Assembly: GCF_032854445.1 (NCBI RefSeq)
Contig: NC_088302.1
Location: 52,606,046 to 52,670,045 of the forward strand
From: Liolophura sinensis
Lineage: Eukaryota > Mollusca > Polyplacophora > Chitonida > Chitonidae
Reading direction: 5' to 3'
DNA length: 64,000 nucleotides
Under the pieces are notes generated by a model. The model worked only from the letters and a program-made list of their open reading frames with translations. It was not told the DNA's origin and made no database searches. Position 1 is the first letter of the stretch; each line of letters begins with the position of its first letter. Shown here in pieces: positions 1-14,000 of the stretch. A program made the translations under genes and the position numbers.

Positions 1-1360
1 TGATTATGTCATGATTAAATTGACAAAGTTTATATATGTTTTCACCTTTAACTTTGGACACAGTGTTATTAGGCTGCTCATTGGGTAGCAGTATGCAGTA
101 TTAGGCTGTATGACATTTGCAATAGTATTGTGAATCTGTTTAGGATAATTACTTGCTGGTTCAACAATCTCATGAATATGTCAATCTCTATGGACACTTT
201 CTGTACCTTTCAATTATTTGCAAAGTTCAGGTGAATGCTTCACTGTCTCTAGACGTTATAATAAAATCATCAAAATGGATGGAACACACAGTCTGTGAGA
301 AGAAATCTGTACAGGATTATATCCTGGTCTTAGCAAGAAATGGTGCAATATTCTATTCTGTCATTGTAAACTGTTAGACTCTGGACCACTGGGCTTACAT
401 AAATGTTCTTCACTTGCTTTCTTCACTGTCATCCAAACTAGTATGCTATTATACATAGTAAGGAATTGTGTGGAGTAGCTAGCCTACATGTACTGTCTGT
501 CTAAGTCAGCTTCTGCCATTTGCTCCATCCTTTGATTATTGTTGCTTTATTAGTTAAATATTATTGTATATGATACACAGGTAAACGAAACTTAGAGGAG
601 CAAAGGTCTGAGTTAGCTCTTAGTTCATCATCAAAGCCGTTTCTACATGTACATATAAAACATTAAAGTGGGTTTCTTGAATCATGTTTTCCATATCTAA
701 AGCTCTTTTCCTTTACTACCAGCATGCGCAAATTTATTTTATTTAACTATTGATCCAAGATTACTTTTTATTAACTGTTGATGGCTGCATATCAAATATA
801 TTTTGAGGAATGGTAATTGAAAAATGTTTGATGTCTCATCACTTGCACTGTATTGCCACAAATCATCAAAGGTCTTTCTTTTTAAATGCATTCGATTCCC
901 AAGAAAACTTGAAGAAATTTAAATTCATACAGAACAGTCATGTTGATAATTGTTTTGAATTTTTTTTTTAATTATTATTATTTTTTCTAATATAAATATT
1001 ACTACTTCACATGATACTTTTTTCTCACTGTTAAGAATTTGTAGGTCCAGCAATGGTGTTTATACATGTACATGTAACAGAATTCAAAATTGCAAAATCC
1101 TCTTGTCCTTGAGATTTCACTATTTTGTCTCTCAGAGAGGTTTCAGCTAATTTGAATTGACCTTGTCTGTGCGATGTGTATATATATATATATATATATA
1201 TATGTTGGAAATTTAAGTGAACTGATTACTTTGATTGGTACATGTATTGGTCTTTTATCTTTCCATGCCTATTGTGGTTGGCTTTTTCTCGGCTTAGACA
1301 TCCTTGTTGGTGATAATATTATCTTCATGTGTTAATCTTAGTTATTTTCTTATTTGCAGT
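1..1360 (+). other. Upstream / 5' non-coding region of TTC24
   Basis: No convincing coding exon is visible here. The stretch is A+T-rich and has a TA dinucleotide run at about 1179-1202. A pyrimidine-rich tract ending in ttgcag at 1354-1359 looks like a 3' splice acceptor, so the TTC24 start codon probably lies in a second exon and a non-coding first exon lies in this stretch or before the window. Confidence 0.4.
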
Positions 1361-1361
1361 C

Positions 1362-1418
1362 ATGGCAACCTGCATGCATATCCTGAGGGTAGCTGATGTG
1401 CGTGACAGCAACTCATGA
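1362..1418 (+). CDS. Upstream ORF in the TTC24 5' leader
   Basis: If the acceptor at 1359 is used, the first ATG of the exon (1362) opens an 18-codon reading frame that ends in TGA at 1416-1418, 40 nt before the TTC24 start at 1459. This is a uORF arrangement that could damp translation of the main frame. It is too short to be called a gene; expression is not shown. Confidence 0.3.
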   Translation: MATCMHILRVADVRDSNS

Positions 1419-1458
1419 CACAATGAATCATTAACTACATTGTAGTTAAGGCAGTAAA

Positions 1459-2095
1459 ATGGAGACAGAAAGTCGAGAGAGGAAGTTCAAGGAGGTTGAA
1501 AAGCTCGCTAAGCAAGGGGCTGAATTTGTGAAAGAAGGCAAGCTAAAGAAGGCACTCACAGTGTATGAATCAGCATATGGCTATACTGAGGACTTGGGCG
1601 ATGAAAAGGCAAGAAGAGCATGTGCCTTTAATGTAGGTGCTGTGTATATTGCACTGGGATTTCCAGAGAAGGGCATTGAGATGCTAAGAGTAGCAGAGCG
1701 CTCTAGCCCTAACTCCCTCTGCTCCACGCCCTCTGGGGATCTGTATTTCAACTTGGGAGTGGCCAATGAAAGTCTACAAAATATGGAACAGGCCATCAAC
1801 TTCTACAAGCAAGCTCTAGAGCTGTACGACAAAGAGGATGACTATCCCAACCAAGGAAGCATCTGTATTAAACTTGCACGCATCTACTCCCAGTTGAAGT
1901 ATTTTGCTGATTCTGCCAACTACTATGGAAAGGCTGCCAGAGCTTTTGGAATTCACCAGGATCTGGGGAAGCAGGTGTCTTGCAAGTGCGAACAGGCCAA
2001 TCAGCTGTTCAGTGACTCGAAACAAAATGAAGCTTTAGCACTAGCTGAAGACTGCCTCGAGAAGTGCTCGAAAATAAGTGGTGATCAGTACTTAG
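1459..2095 (+). CDS. TTC24: TTC24 coding exon 1
   Basis: Residues 1-212 plus one base (phase 1 end). It starts with [20 protein letters not shown] and holds four to five TPR helix pairs, with the motif [14 protein letters not shown] near residue 55 and [12 protein letters not shown] near residue 95, both matching the TTC24 pattern. It ends tta-g before gtaag. The ATG at 1459 is chosen because it gives a TTC24-like N-terminus and an in-frame upstream extension lacks homology. Confidence 0.92.
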
Positions 2096-5000
2096 GTAAG
2101 GTTCAAGTAATTGACTGAAAACATGTATACATTCACATTTGAAGTCTACTGCCTACATTTCAGTTCTGATCTTGTTCCCTACAAACATAACTGTCAACTT
2201 AATGTTAAGAAAGATGACTTTTTCACCACACTGAAAAAGTTACATTAGAAGTCCATTGCCTAGAAGTATGCAATTTCCCTATAGCTAGTCTCCACGGCGC
2301 TTAAAGCTTTTCTTCAGTCTGTTAACACATTATGTGATATGTCTGCGCAGACATGTTTTTCTCTTTCTCTCTATTGCGCAGCAAATGTTTGTGAAACACC
2401 TGACCCATGATGGGTTCCAAATGGTTCTGTTGAAATAGACTTAAAAAATTAGTACAACGGAAAATTTGGTAAAAGAACATCAATGTCTTTTATGGTAACT
2501 GTTTTATGATTGCTTGGAAATATAAAGATAGTCTATGTGTTCCTAACTGCATAGTGACAGTGATCAGCAGAATAGTAGTTTTTAAATACCGAGGTTCAGT
2601 TGCAAGGTGTGGCCAGTTCTTGTAACAGCCGTTGACAACTGGATTTTTCATTGAGCTCACAATTTCCACCTAAGAGATTGACTTGTTTCTCCACCAGGTG
2701 GCATGAGCTTCTACAAATGACATAACATGTGTACTGTACTGTGGAGACTAGCTATAGGAACCTTGCATATCTCCAGAAATGGATTTCTGGTTACATGTAC
2801 TACCTTGGGGTTGGTTTAGCAAAGCTTGGGCACTGTTACATATGATTTTAATCACTATGGTAATGGACTGCTTACAATACTAGTATCTATGGTAACAATT
2901 AACTAGTTGAGAACATTACAGTGCTGCAGAGGTTTTGTTGAACTAGATCCAGCAGTCTACAATCATTATAAAGAACATATAGATGTATCTGAGCCTCCCA
3001 TGCGATTCGTGTTAACACAATGTTAAAATGCACCTATTCATCCAAAATTGCAGTGAAGTAAGGTGTTAATTCTTCAGCAATCAGTTGATTTAGATTTTCA
3101 ACATTGAGTTAAAGGAATAGGCCGCACATTACTATGGGTAACTACAGATAATATGTAGTAACCAGTACAGGGGTGAGTAGTAACCAGTACAATGAGTAAT
3201 AGCCAGTATAGAAATCAGTAGTGGGTGGGTAGTAACCAATACAGCAGTGAGTAGTAACCAGTACAACAATGAGTAGTAACCGGTACAACAATAAGTAGTA
3301 ACAAGTACAAGAATAAATAGTTACCAGTACAACAATGAGTATAATATTCAGTTAATAACAGTGAGGCAAACCCAGTACAGCAATGAGTAGCACCAGTGGG
3401 CAATAACCAGTACAACAATGAGTAATGACCAACACAAAAATGAGGAATAACCAGTACAGCAATGAGTAATGACCAGCATAAAAATGAGGAATAGCCAGTA
3501 CAGCAGTGAGTAATGACCAGCACAAAAATGAGGAATAGCCAGTACAGCAATGAGTAATGACCAGCACAAAAATGAGGAATAGCCAGTACAACAATGAGTA
3601 ACGACCAGCACAAAAATGAGGAATAGCCAGTACAGCAATGAGTAATAACCAGCACAGCAATGAAGATTGAGGAATAACCAATACAACAATAATTAATAAT
3701 TATAATATGTTTTATTTATTTTTGCCTGATGCTGGGAGTTCTATTGTTATATTTTAGAAAAGTGTTTTCAGGTCTTTTGTAGGGTCATATGATATCCACC
3801 GGAAGTGATATTTCATGGCTTTTATCTGCCATTAAACATTCATGAGGCAAAATTTTCAGGCAAATACAGTACATCTTTGTTCTTAAAATACAGGTTCTGA
3901 CTTTTTAGAAACTTGGGCATTTTTTGAAAAATCAAATTATATCTAGGTGAATGTTCCTATGTCAGTATGTATAGTTACATGTATTACCAACTTTTATACT
4001 TTACAGGTTTCATGTACAATGACCTGGGGTTAATATTCACCCAGTGCAACATCTATGACAAAGCTGAGATGTGTTTTAACTTGGGCTTACAAGATAGCAG
4101 AAAACCTAATGGTGATGAGAAACAGCAGGCTGTTCTCTTACAGAACCTGGGGGCCATCTATAATTTTCTTGGAGACTACAGAAGATCTTTACAATTTCAT
4201 GAGGAAGCAGCTACAAAATATGGTACACGTTCAATCCTTTTTTTGTGTTTAAAGATTATGGTAAGCTTTTAGATATATCATAAAGCTGAATATGTAGGAT
4301 AATTCTTTTCCGTAAGCTTCCTTAAATCTAAGTTGGTCATTTAGAGTACATTTCATGAGAAGTTCATCTCCTAAGGCCTCACAATTACCCAGCATTTCAG
4401 CATTGCAGAATTTTAAATTAACTTGCATGCATACTAAAGTCTTTGGATAAATAATTTCAGCTAAACAGAAGAATCGCACTTGTCAAGGCCAATGTTTTTG
4501 TAACCAAGCTTTTGCGTACAGCCAGCTAAGGGACTATGAGTCTGCCTCTGAAGCTTTCTTACATGCCCTCCAGGCAGCAAAAGATTCAGGTAAGTAGGCA
4601 CATTGACCCAGGAGCCTCTCACCATTCTGGTCGTTGTGAGTTCAAGTCCTCTCTGGCTGTATGTGAGATCATCTGCCAGCAACCTGCAGATGGTACTGGG
4701 TTTACCTGGGCTCTGCCCGGTTTTCTCCCACTATGATGCTGGCTGCTGTTGTGTAAGAGAACTGCTTTTGAGTATGGCGTAAAACACCAATCAAATAAAT
4801 AAATAATTATGGATGCTTTGCAAAGGGTTTGCAGGCCATTGATTCATGTGGCAAAAAAGTTGCTTTTCTTGTAGATGATTGGCTCTTGATCAGCAGGGTC
4901 ACATGCTTAGATCCAGCTTCACATGATGAACTAGCAAGTTTGTCATGTGCTTGACAATGGACATTGGGTTTTTTTTTCTTCCGAGGCTCTAAATGGATCC

Positions 5001-8000
5001 CTCCACTCATAAACTTGATTGCCATATTTCTGGTAAAAGTATTGTTGAGCCAAAAAAGGAAAAAGAAATAAGGTAAAATACTTTTTTTGAAATTATTTGT
5101 TCAAGTAGCGCTTTGCCATGCCAACGTATTGTGATGTGATTTTTTCTGCTTCAGATGATAAGCATTCCCGCTGGCAAATCCTGGAAGGCTTAGGTGTTGT
5201 CACATTTATTCAGGGCAACATCAACAAATCTATCAAGTTTTTAAAAGAAGCTTTGGCGGCTTTTAGCTGTACGGATGAGGTGAACAGTGGTGTTCAGGAC
5301 AGGCTGGTGGCAAAGCTGAGTAAAGCACTGGAGGCCCAAGTCATGGCCAAAACAAGCCCAGGTACAAATATGGAAATTCTCATTGGTGATGTACAGCCCA
5401 CTCAGATGGTAAGTATTCTCCATTATACATGCAATTTATAGAAGACAAAGAATAAGCACACTTGACACACCTCCAGCTGTGGGATAATGGTCATGTGACG
5501 GGTGTACTTGCTTGAAACTGTACCATCTAAGTTTATTTTAAAGGCAATAGAAGACAACCATGCAGACAGCACATTTGTAGACGAAATGAATCTTGTTTCA
5601 GTGAATCTAACTTATTTTCAAATATTAACTTACAGTCTGTCACTCTGTCTGTCTGTACTGTGTGTGTGAATGTTTGTTGTGCCATAATATTTGCACTTGA
5701 ATGTTTTCTCACAGTTATAGTGTACCTATACAGTCATCCTTGACTATTGCCTTTGAATGGGGGTAATCCCTTTTACCTGGTTAGCCGGTAGGGAAATGTT
5801 TTTTTATGCTGGCTATTGAAAGACATAGAGATTTTAAAGAAAGTAACATTTAAAGAAAATCCATCAGAAGGGGAATAAAAACTTAAGTATGGCCCAGTTT
5901 TAGAGGATTACCCCCAACAAACATATTTTTTATAATAACCTAGTTGTCCCTATAACTAATGAATTGCTAATCTAAGTTTGTGTGAGAGTTTTCAGTCACT
6001 GACTCTAAATGAACTCTAAATGAATTGTTTGTGCTGAAATCTCATAAAATCCAAGGGTTTAAGGAGTAGGGATAACGCATTAGGAATGCAAATCACTTTA
6101 TTCTATATGAGCATGGACGTCTTGATTATTGTTTATATTCATGCTTAACAAGGCAATTCTGCTTTAAAATTTATCAGGTACTTAAAAGACACATGAAGGA
6201 AAGGCAGATGGTTAATATTCCAATATCAGTTCATAACTATTGAGTTATACTTAAACCAAGTAGGGGCCTCCGTGGCTCAGTCGGTTAAAGCGCTAGTGCG
6301 GCGTAATGACCCAGGAGTCTCTCACCAATGCGGTTGCTGTGAGTTCAAGTCCAGGTCATGCTGGCCGTACATGAGGAGGTCTGTCAGCAACCTGCGGATG
6401 GTCGTGGGTTTCCCCCGGGCTCTGCCCGGTTTCCACCCACCATAATGCTGGCCGCCGTCGTATAAGTGAAATGTTCTTGAGTACGGCGTAAAACACCAAT
6501 CAAATAAATAAATAAATAAACTTAAACCAAGTCACACCGATTTGTGTACCTGTAAAGCAACATGCCTTTCCCAAGAAAGCTGAATATAGATTATTGCATT
6601 CTTCTGTGTATTTACCACTGTCAGATTTGCTTATATGAAGTAACCTGCTCTTTTCATATACCCGTATATTTAAACCTGATCGAATGCACATTATTATACA
6701 TTCTCTTACTTGAAAGTTGTTCTCAAAACTCTTCTTTTCTGTCCTCTTTGCATTTAAATTTCTGGCTAATGAATGTTAGACTGTTTCCTTTAATGACACC
6801 ACCAAGACCTAAATCAGTCAATACAGTCTACACGTTGAAAGCATATCATGAATTCCTTTTTGAATTGATAACTCTGATAGCCATGGAGGTATGTGGTACA
6901 GGTTAACTATTAAAACTGCCCTGACGATGTTGTCATGAAATGTTCAGATTGTATACTTCATGTGCCTGAAATGGTCATTAGCAACAAGAAATATTATTAA
7001 GGTTAATATTTACACAAAATTTTAGTGTGCTTCTTATGTCATGACCAGACAGAACGGGCCATGCGATCTGAGACAGATTAGATGATAATTGAAGGTATTA
7101 AAGCAGAAATTGATTACATTTAGATTTCCTAGCCTGTGCAGTGACATTGGTACACTCACTATTGAAATAAGCAATAGTTTCCTTTAATGGCACCACCAAG
7201 CCTTAATCAGTTCATGCAGTCTTTGGACGTAATTGTCCTGATTGTGAAGGGTGCTATATTATGTGATTAATCACCCATCACATAAAATTTCTAGCACTCG
7301 TCACGCTAATGAGCCTTTTTAATTAACAAAGATTAGAGGAATAACTTCACAATGTAAATGCTTTCTTCAAGTTGACACAAGAAAACAAAGAGAAACATTT
7401 TTGTATACGTATATGTTGTGGGAATAAAAAAAATTCATCTAAATTCTGACAGGTGCTTCATAATAATTTAAAAATTTTAATAATAAAATTAAAAAACTGA
7501 ACTGAAATTCATTCAAGTTTTCTGTGTTTTGTCAAAACCTTTGACCAAGGAGACAAAAAAACAGATAGAGAAATGGTTGAAAATACAGGCACATGTGTTA
7601 AATATCTGGTGTTTCAATTTTTGGTGAATTTCTTGAAATCAGCACTCCCATTATCAGTCCTCATAGATGGCACACTTTGTCTTCAAAATTATATATTCCT
7701 GGATCAGTTAAGTAAACTTAAAACACTTATCTTTCAGATAGTATACAACTGATATAGTAGGGTACAAGTTCAATAATTAGCATAAGTGAATAAGTTATAC
7801 ATGGCATTGACCATATACTTGTATGGTGTAAGAAAAACTCTTGCAATTGGTATCAGTTCGTAGCAGACAGTTGTTTCCATTCTCCAGTGGTAGGGCCAAA
7901 ATATCTACAATTGCCAGTAGTATGCGCTAGTGGCACAGCTCTCACTAGATCTCTAGTCGAAACTGGCTTTGTGTGAGACTCCCTTTACACTGATAATTCT

Positions 8001-11000
8001 GACATAATTTCAAATGTGAAAGGATTCGGGGACACTTTAAGTGCTATAGCTTAACACAATTGGCAGATTTAATGCTGTAGTCTAACACTGGCAATTGGCA
8101 GATTTAATGCTATAGCGAAACACAGTTGACGGGCTTAATGCTATGGTCTATTAAACGTACATTTAATGCTGTAGTCTAACAAAAGGGACATTGTTAGTAG
8201 AAAACACTAAAACGAAAAACGAAATGCAAACATAATAGGAGTTACTACCAGTTTAAAAAGTAGCCCCACATTTGACATTTATCTGGAGGAATATTTTCCA
8301 CAGATATGGACAAAAGCATTCACTTTTTGTAGAGTAGATACCTAAAAAAGCAGTGATCAAACTTTGCACACAGTAGGTAGCTGAAAGGACAGTGGTCAAA
8401 CTTTGCACTTAGAAGATAGCTGGAATAGTACTGATCAGACTTTGCACACTACAGAAAGCTGGATTACGTGTGCTTGTTTTCCTGGTAGAATCACATTATG
8501 TCATTACACATCATGTGTGGGCATGTTTTCCTGGTGCCATCATAGATTCACAGTGTGTTTTCCTGGTACAATCACAGTATGTCATTACAGGTTTTATGTG
8601 TGGGCATGTTTTCCTGGTACAATCACAGTATGTCATTACAAGTTTATGAGTGGGCATGTTTTCCAGGTACAATCACAGTATGTCATTGCAGGTTTTATGT
8701 GTGGGCATGTTTTGCTGGTACAATCACAGTATGTCATTACATGTTTATGTGTGGGCATGTTTTGCTGGTACAATCACAGTATGTCATTACAAGTTTATGA
8801 GTGGGCATGTTTTCCTGGTACAATCACAGTATGTCATTACATGTTTATGTGTGGGCATGTTTTCCTGGTACAATTACAGTATGTCATTACATGTTTATGT
8901 GTGGGCATGTTTTGCTGGTACAATCACAGTATGTCATTACGTGTTTATGTGTGGGCATGTTTTCCTGGTACAATCACAGTATGTCATTACAGGTTTTATG
9001 TGTGGGCATGTTTTGCTGGTACAATCACAGTATGTCATTACATTTTTATGTGTGGGCATGTTTTGCTGGTACAATCACAGTATGTCATTACAGGTTTATG
9101 AGTGGGCATGTTTTCCTGGTACAATCACAGTATGTCATTACAGGTTTATGTGTTGGCATGTTTTGCTGGTACAATTACAGTATGTCATTACATGTTTATG
9201 TGTGGGCATGTTTTGCTGGTACAATCACAGTATGTCATTACACGTTTGTGTGTGGGCATGTTTTGCTGGTACAATCACAGTATGTTATTACGTGTTTATG
9301 TGTGGGCATGTTTTGCTGGTACAATCACAGTATGTTATTACGTGTTTATGTGTGGGCATGTTTTGCTGGTACAATCACAGTATGTCATTACACGTTATGT
9401 GTGTATGTTTTCCTGGTACAATCACAGTATGTTATTACATGTTTATGTGTGGGCATGTTTTCCACTGTAGCTGACTGCATCTTTTGAGGACAAGCGACTA
9501 AGGACCAGCGGTTCAATTCCAATGCAGGGTATGGCAGCAGCAGGGTCACAGCAGCTTGTGAATGGCAGGTAATCCTTGACAGTCTTACATTCTTACTGCA
9601 ACATCTTCTACATCAGGCATACAATTGTAGAGAAGTTCTCAGAAGATTCTGATGGAAGGAAATTGAGCCCTGGCTGGTTTAGATGATGAAAGCACTGCAA
9701 GTCCCTTGATGAATGAAGTTAGGGTGTCCAAATCTGAGCACTCACTGTTTTGGTTTTAGGTCAGGAGGTTTGTCAGCTAACTGACAAAAGTCGATGGTTT
9801 ACTCTGGGAACTTTGGTTTTCTCCAACCATAATCTGACCACTGTCATATGTTAAAGTGAAAAAGATTTGATCATGGTGTTTAACACCAATTAAATCAGAA
9901 GGAAACTGAGGTGGGACAAAAAATCAATGGAGGAAACTACTAAAGATAGTTTTTACAATAAACATACTTGTAAAAAACTTGAATCTGTCTTATTATCTGA
10001 TTTTGACACCAAACTCAAATATATTTTGTGGGTGGAAGAAAAATGACAGAGACTAATTTAAACACCCATTCTATTCCCTACGCACCTCTTGGAAACATCT
10101 GACCTCTGCCAAACAAACATACTGAAATATGTTTGTGCACTGACCTCCAGTCATTAACATGACAGTTTTTGTCCTAAACCAGATATTTCTTAATTTATTT
10201 GTATTATTAAATGAGTTGCTTATTGTGGCGAATGTGGCAGGGTTGTTGCTACACGGCCTGGCTCTCGGAGGTTTCAAACGGTGCCAAGGGGTCTGTCTCT
10301 GGAGAGCTTTGGGGAGCGGGTCTTCAGACATGAGGGGGTCGTGTGGGGCCAGGATGATTTGTCACAACCTGGGCAGGACGTGGGACAACATAATGGAACA
10401 TTTGTCCAAGATGTTCACATCTCCAAATATGAGGAAGCCATAAGGTACATGTGTATGTTGTCAGTGTTGAGGTGTCCTGCTTGTGGTTATCTATCCCTGA
10501 TGTCAGACATAAATCCCCAAGCATCCAGCAGGTTTGCAGCATAGAAGCTGATTTATGTTTAAATGATAAATGTATGTTATGTTATGACTAGAGTCTTACC
10601 TACATGTCTCAGAAGGCCATATCATTTGGCACATTTAATGGGCAAAGTTGTGATGCTCCATTTGATGATAACCCAGAATTCCACTATCTTAAAACATTAG
10701 TAAAGGTATTTATAGTTACTTTTTTCAAAGATCTGTCTGATGTTTTTTTTTAATTTGATCTGTCTCTTTCTAGTTTAAAACAGTAAATAATTCAATATTA
10801 TGGGAATTACCCACACTTGATGTATCAGAAGATTCAAACCATACAATGTGATTGTGTTACCTTCAGATCATATAGAAGGCCCTGATCAGTATTTACATTA
10901 GAGTATTGTAAGACATAGCATTTTAATAAAACGTTTTTGTCCATCATTCTTATTGCAGAAAAAGGGAAAGGGAAGAGGTCAGTGATGAGGAAACAGTTAA

Positions 11001-14000
11001 TGATGAAGAGTCATATAGTAGTGAAGAAGACAGTGATGAAGAATGGGACAGTGAAGAATATGAATCATCAAGTGAAGAATATTCAACTGAAGACAGTGAC
11101 TACAGTGCACAGAAGGGAGGTAAACCAGACCAGGGCATTCTTGTCAAGCCGTCTACATCCCAAGATAGCCGAGACAGATCATCAAATGCCAGGTAAAACT
11201 GTTATTTCTGCTGAAACAGATGCTGAAATTCCCTGAAGGAGAAGAAATCGTGAAAATGGTGCTGTGAAAATCTCTTTGTAAATATGGTCATTGAGATGTC
11301 TTTTTATTCTTTATGGAGAAAAGAGCATTTGGAATTATTTTTTAAACCCTCTCCAATATAAACAGGCTGTTAAAGATGCATTTTACACCTGAATTAAGCT
11401 GCTGTAATATAGCTATATAGGATATTAATGTCAACTACCAACATTGCCTCTATTTTCACAGAACATGCAAAACAAATTTCTTGAGAAATAGAAAAACAAT
11501 CTTTATGAACTTTACACCACCTCACAAGAAATAAAGCCAGTAATATTTAAAAAATTTGTGTAAGAGAGTCATAATAGGGGTGTTTTCTTTGGGGTCCACT
11601 ATCTGTATTTTCTTCATTTTTGTTGCCAAAGAGGTGTAAGTTTCAAGAAGAATGGCATGCCAGACAAGATACATGAGCCTGTACAAGGTGAGAGAATTTC
11701 CAGCGGTCAGATTGGGTCTACGCCATTACAAGAGAATAAGGAAGATTCCATCCAAGAGACAGAGGCAACAATCCAGCCAGGTTTGTTTATTATGCCCAGA
11801 TTTAGACATAGGCTAGACTGTTACTTTGTGAGTTGGTCTAATCTACCTTTATGTGCAGGTCAATGTTTTCTCCATAATGGCAGAACAGGGTGGGCGGGGG
11901 AGTGAGGGTGAGAGGATGGAGTTATTTTGCAAATGCCTTGAGCAGGATCTAGTTTGATCTGTGAGTCAATTCTAAGATGTATTAAAGCATAAATATTCTG
12001 TTCATATGACATAGTTTATCCTTAAAAAAGAGACATATATGAAGAGAAGATGGGCACGGAACTGTGTCTATGCAATCTAATGAAGGGGCAAAGAGGATTT
12101 CCTTTTTGCTGACAGTCTGTCTGCTGATCTTGTCTGCGTAGGAGTTGGTGACGGGAATCTGAAACTGCTTCCATTCACACTCAAGTTCAGCACTGTCATA
12201 TTAGTTTGCTTGTGTAGTCTAGCTTAGTCTTCACATATAAACAGAAAATCTTGTCATCATGGCTCTAGGCAAGTATATTGCATGGTTGGACTTGTAACAA
12301 CCTATCTGGATCATGCTTTTCTACTGTCTTTTGTCATAGGCTATATAATATATCTTCCCGAAGACACACCCACTGAGAGAGTTTCATATGCACATGTCCG
12401 TGCTCTTCAGTAAAGTGGATGTATTGGCTAACTCAGATATTTGGACTAATAAAGTTCAGAATGGTCTTACAGTTACTCATATTTTAAGTTGTGTTTCAAT
12501 GTTGGAAATAATTAAGAAATGAGTAGAGATGGAGAAGTGAACAAAAGTATTCAGAAGGTACATCTGACAAGATTGAACAATCGCAGTTATCCGTGAATTT
12601 CTTTGTTTTGAATCAGAATCAGCTCAGATGAGCTCAATTAGAGGAATACCAAATGATATCAAGGCAGCAGATGAAACTGAGGAATCAGGAGCTCTTCATA
12701 TAACTACTGAAAATAAAACTGTGCAGGAAACATTTGTTGGGCATGGAATAGCTGACAAGGGTCAATTAGCAGATGACAGTGATGACAGGCCAGTGATTGA
12801 AGCTGCATTGATTGGAGGAATTAATGGTGACAGATCATTCCCCCAGTCTGCTGTTGTGAAGGAAGGAACAGTTGCTGAACACAGCTCAGCAGATGAAACC
12901 TCAGAATACCGTGATGAGGATACAACGGACGAGGAAGACATCACTCACAGGGTGTCAGGACATGACCCAGCGTTGCCCATTGACTCAGCCCCGAGGACGC
13001 TCCTTGGGACGTATGAAGTCCCTGTTCTGAAAGGAAAAGCTGGTGACCATCGACCAACACAGAATTTCTCTCCCGATTATGCAGAGATAGACTTCACTGC
13101 CTCGGGGAGGCCGATCAGCGGGTCGACGCCACGCAGCTCTGCATCAGGAGAACGTGCACAGACCAGTAACTTCTTCCACTCAGACGATGAAGGTGAAATG
13201 AAAGGTTTGTTTATTGCATTATAAATTAATTTTTCTTGTCCTTCCAATGTAAACCAGACGGTTCCCCCACCTCTAAGTGAAACATACATGTGCTCCATAT
13301 CAAAGGTGTAGCAGATCACCTAAATATTTTTGAACTTTTTCTTCAAATAATCACCTCGTTCTGCGAACTGTAGTACAGAAGGGTGATTAAGGGGAGTCCT
13401 GTAGGTTGCGGCAGTGTAAAGTAAAAGACCGTCTGTCAGTTCCTACTGTAATGTTGTTCTGTGTTTAATGTACTGTCAATATGGTGAGCTGTGAAAATGA
13501 ATGTTTGACATGGATAAAATGGCATCAAAGTCTTACTACTGGGTCCCGATCAGGGCTGATTTATTGTACATATATATATATATATATAATCTACAACACC
13601 CGTTTGTTACCTGTACAAGTTGGTGCCCAGCCTGTACTGTGTGAGGAAGAGGAGGAGGAGGAGGGCCTGTACGAGTCTATCCACCCAAGGGAAGAGGGGG
13701 AAGGTGTAGCACAGCTCCCACGTGGCCATCGGTAAGGCTTCTTCTCGACTGGGCCACTGTTTCTGCACAGTGGACAAGATCTGGCCTCAATAGCATAACT
13801 ACTAGTACAAATCCTGATTTTCTGTCGGAACATCTACTTGTGAGAAAAAGATTTTTTTAATTATTTGGTGCTTACATCATACTTAAGAAACCTGCAGATG
13901 GCCTTGAGTTTCTCACAGGCCTTATTCAGTTTCCTCCCATCAATTGTCCTGGTAGATATTGGTTAAGTGAAATATTCTTGAGTACTTAATAAAACACCAA

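Noticed and set aside
3215-3689. Overlapping minus-strand open frames of 109-146 codons rich in HYSLLYWLF-type repeats
   Set aside because: They are readings of the 22/44 bp minisatellite; all three frames are open for the same reason, and no domain or splice logic supports them.
6262-6335. Functional tRNA gene at the head of the SINE
   Set aside because: It has box A and box B-like sequence but no cloverleaf with a proper anticodon arm, and it continues into the SINE body with target duplications.
8403-9487. Five overlapping plus-strand open frames up to 274 codons
   Set aside because: They follow the 50 bp repeat; because 50 is not a multiple of three, each frame reads the same peptides in rotation. 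No gene-like features.
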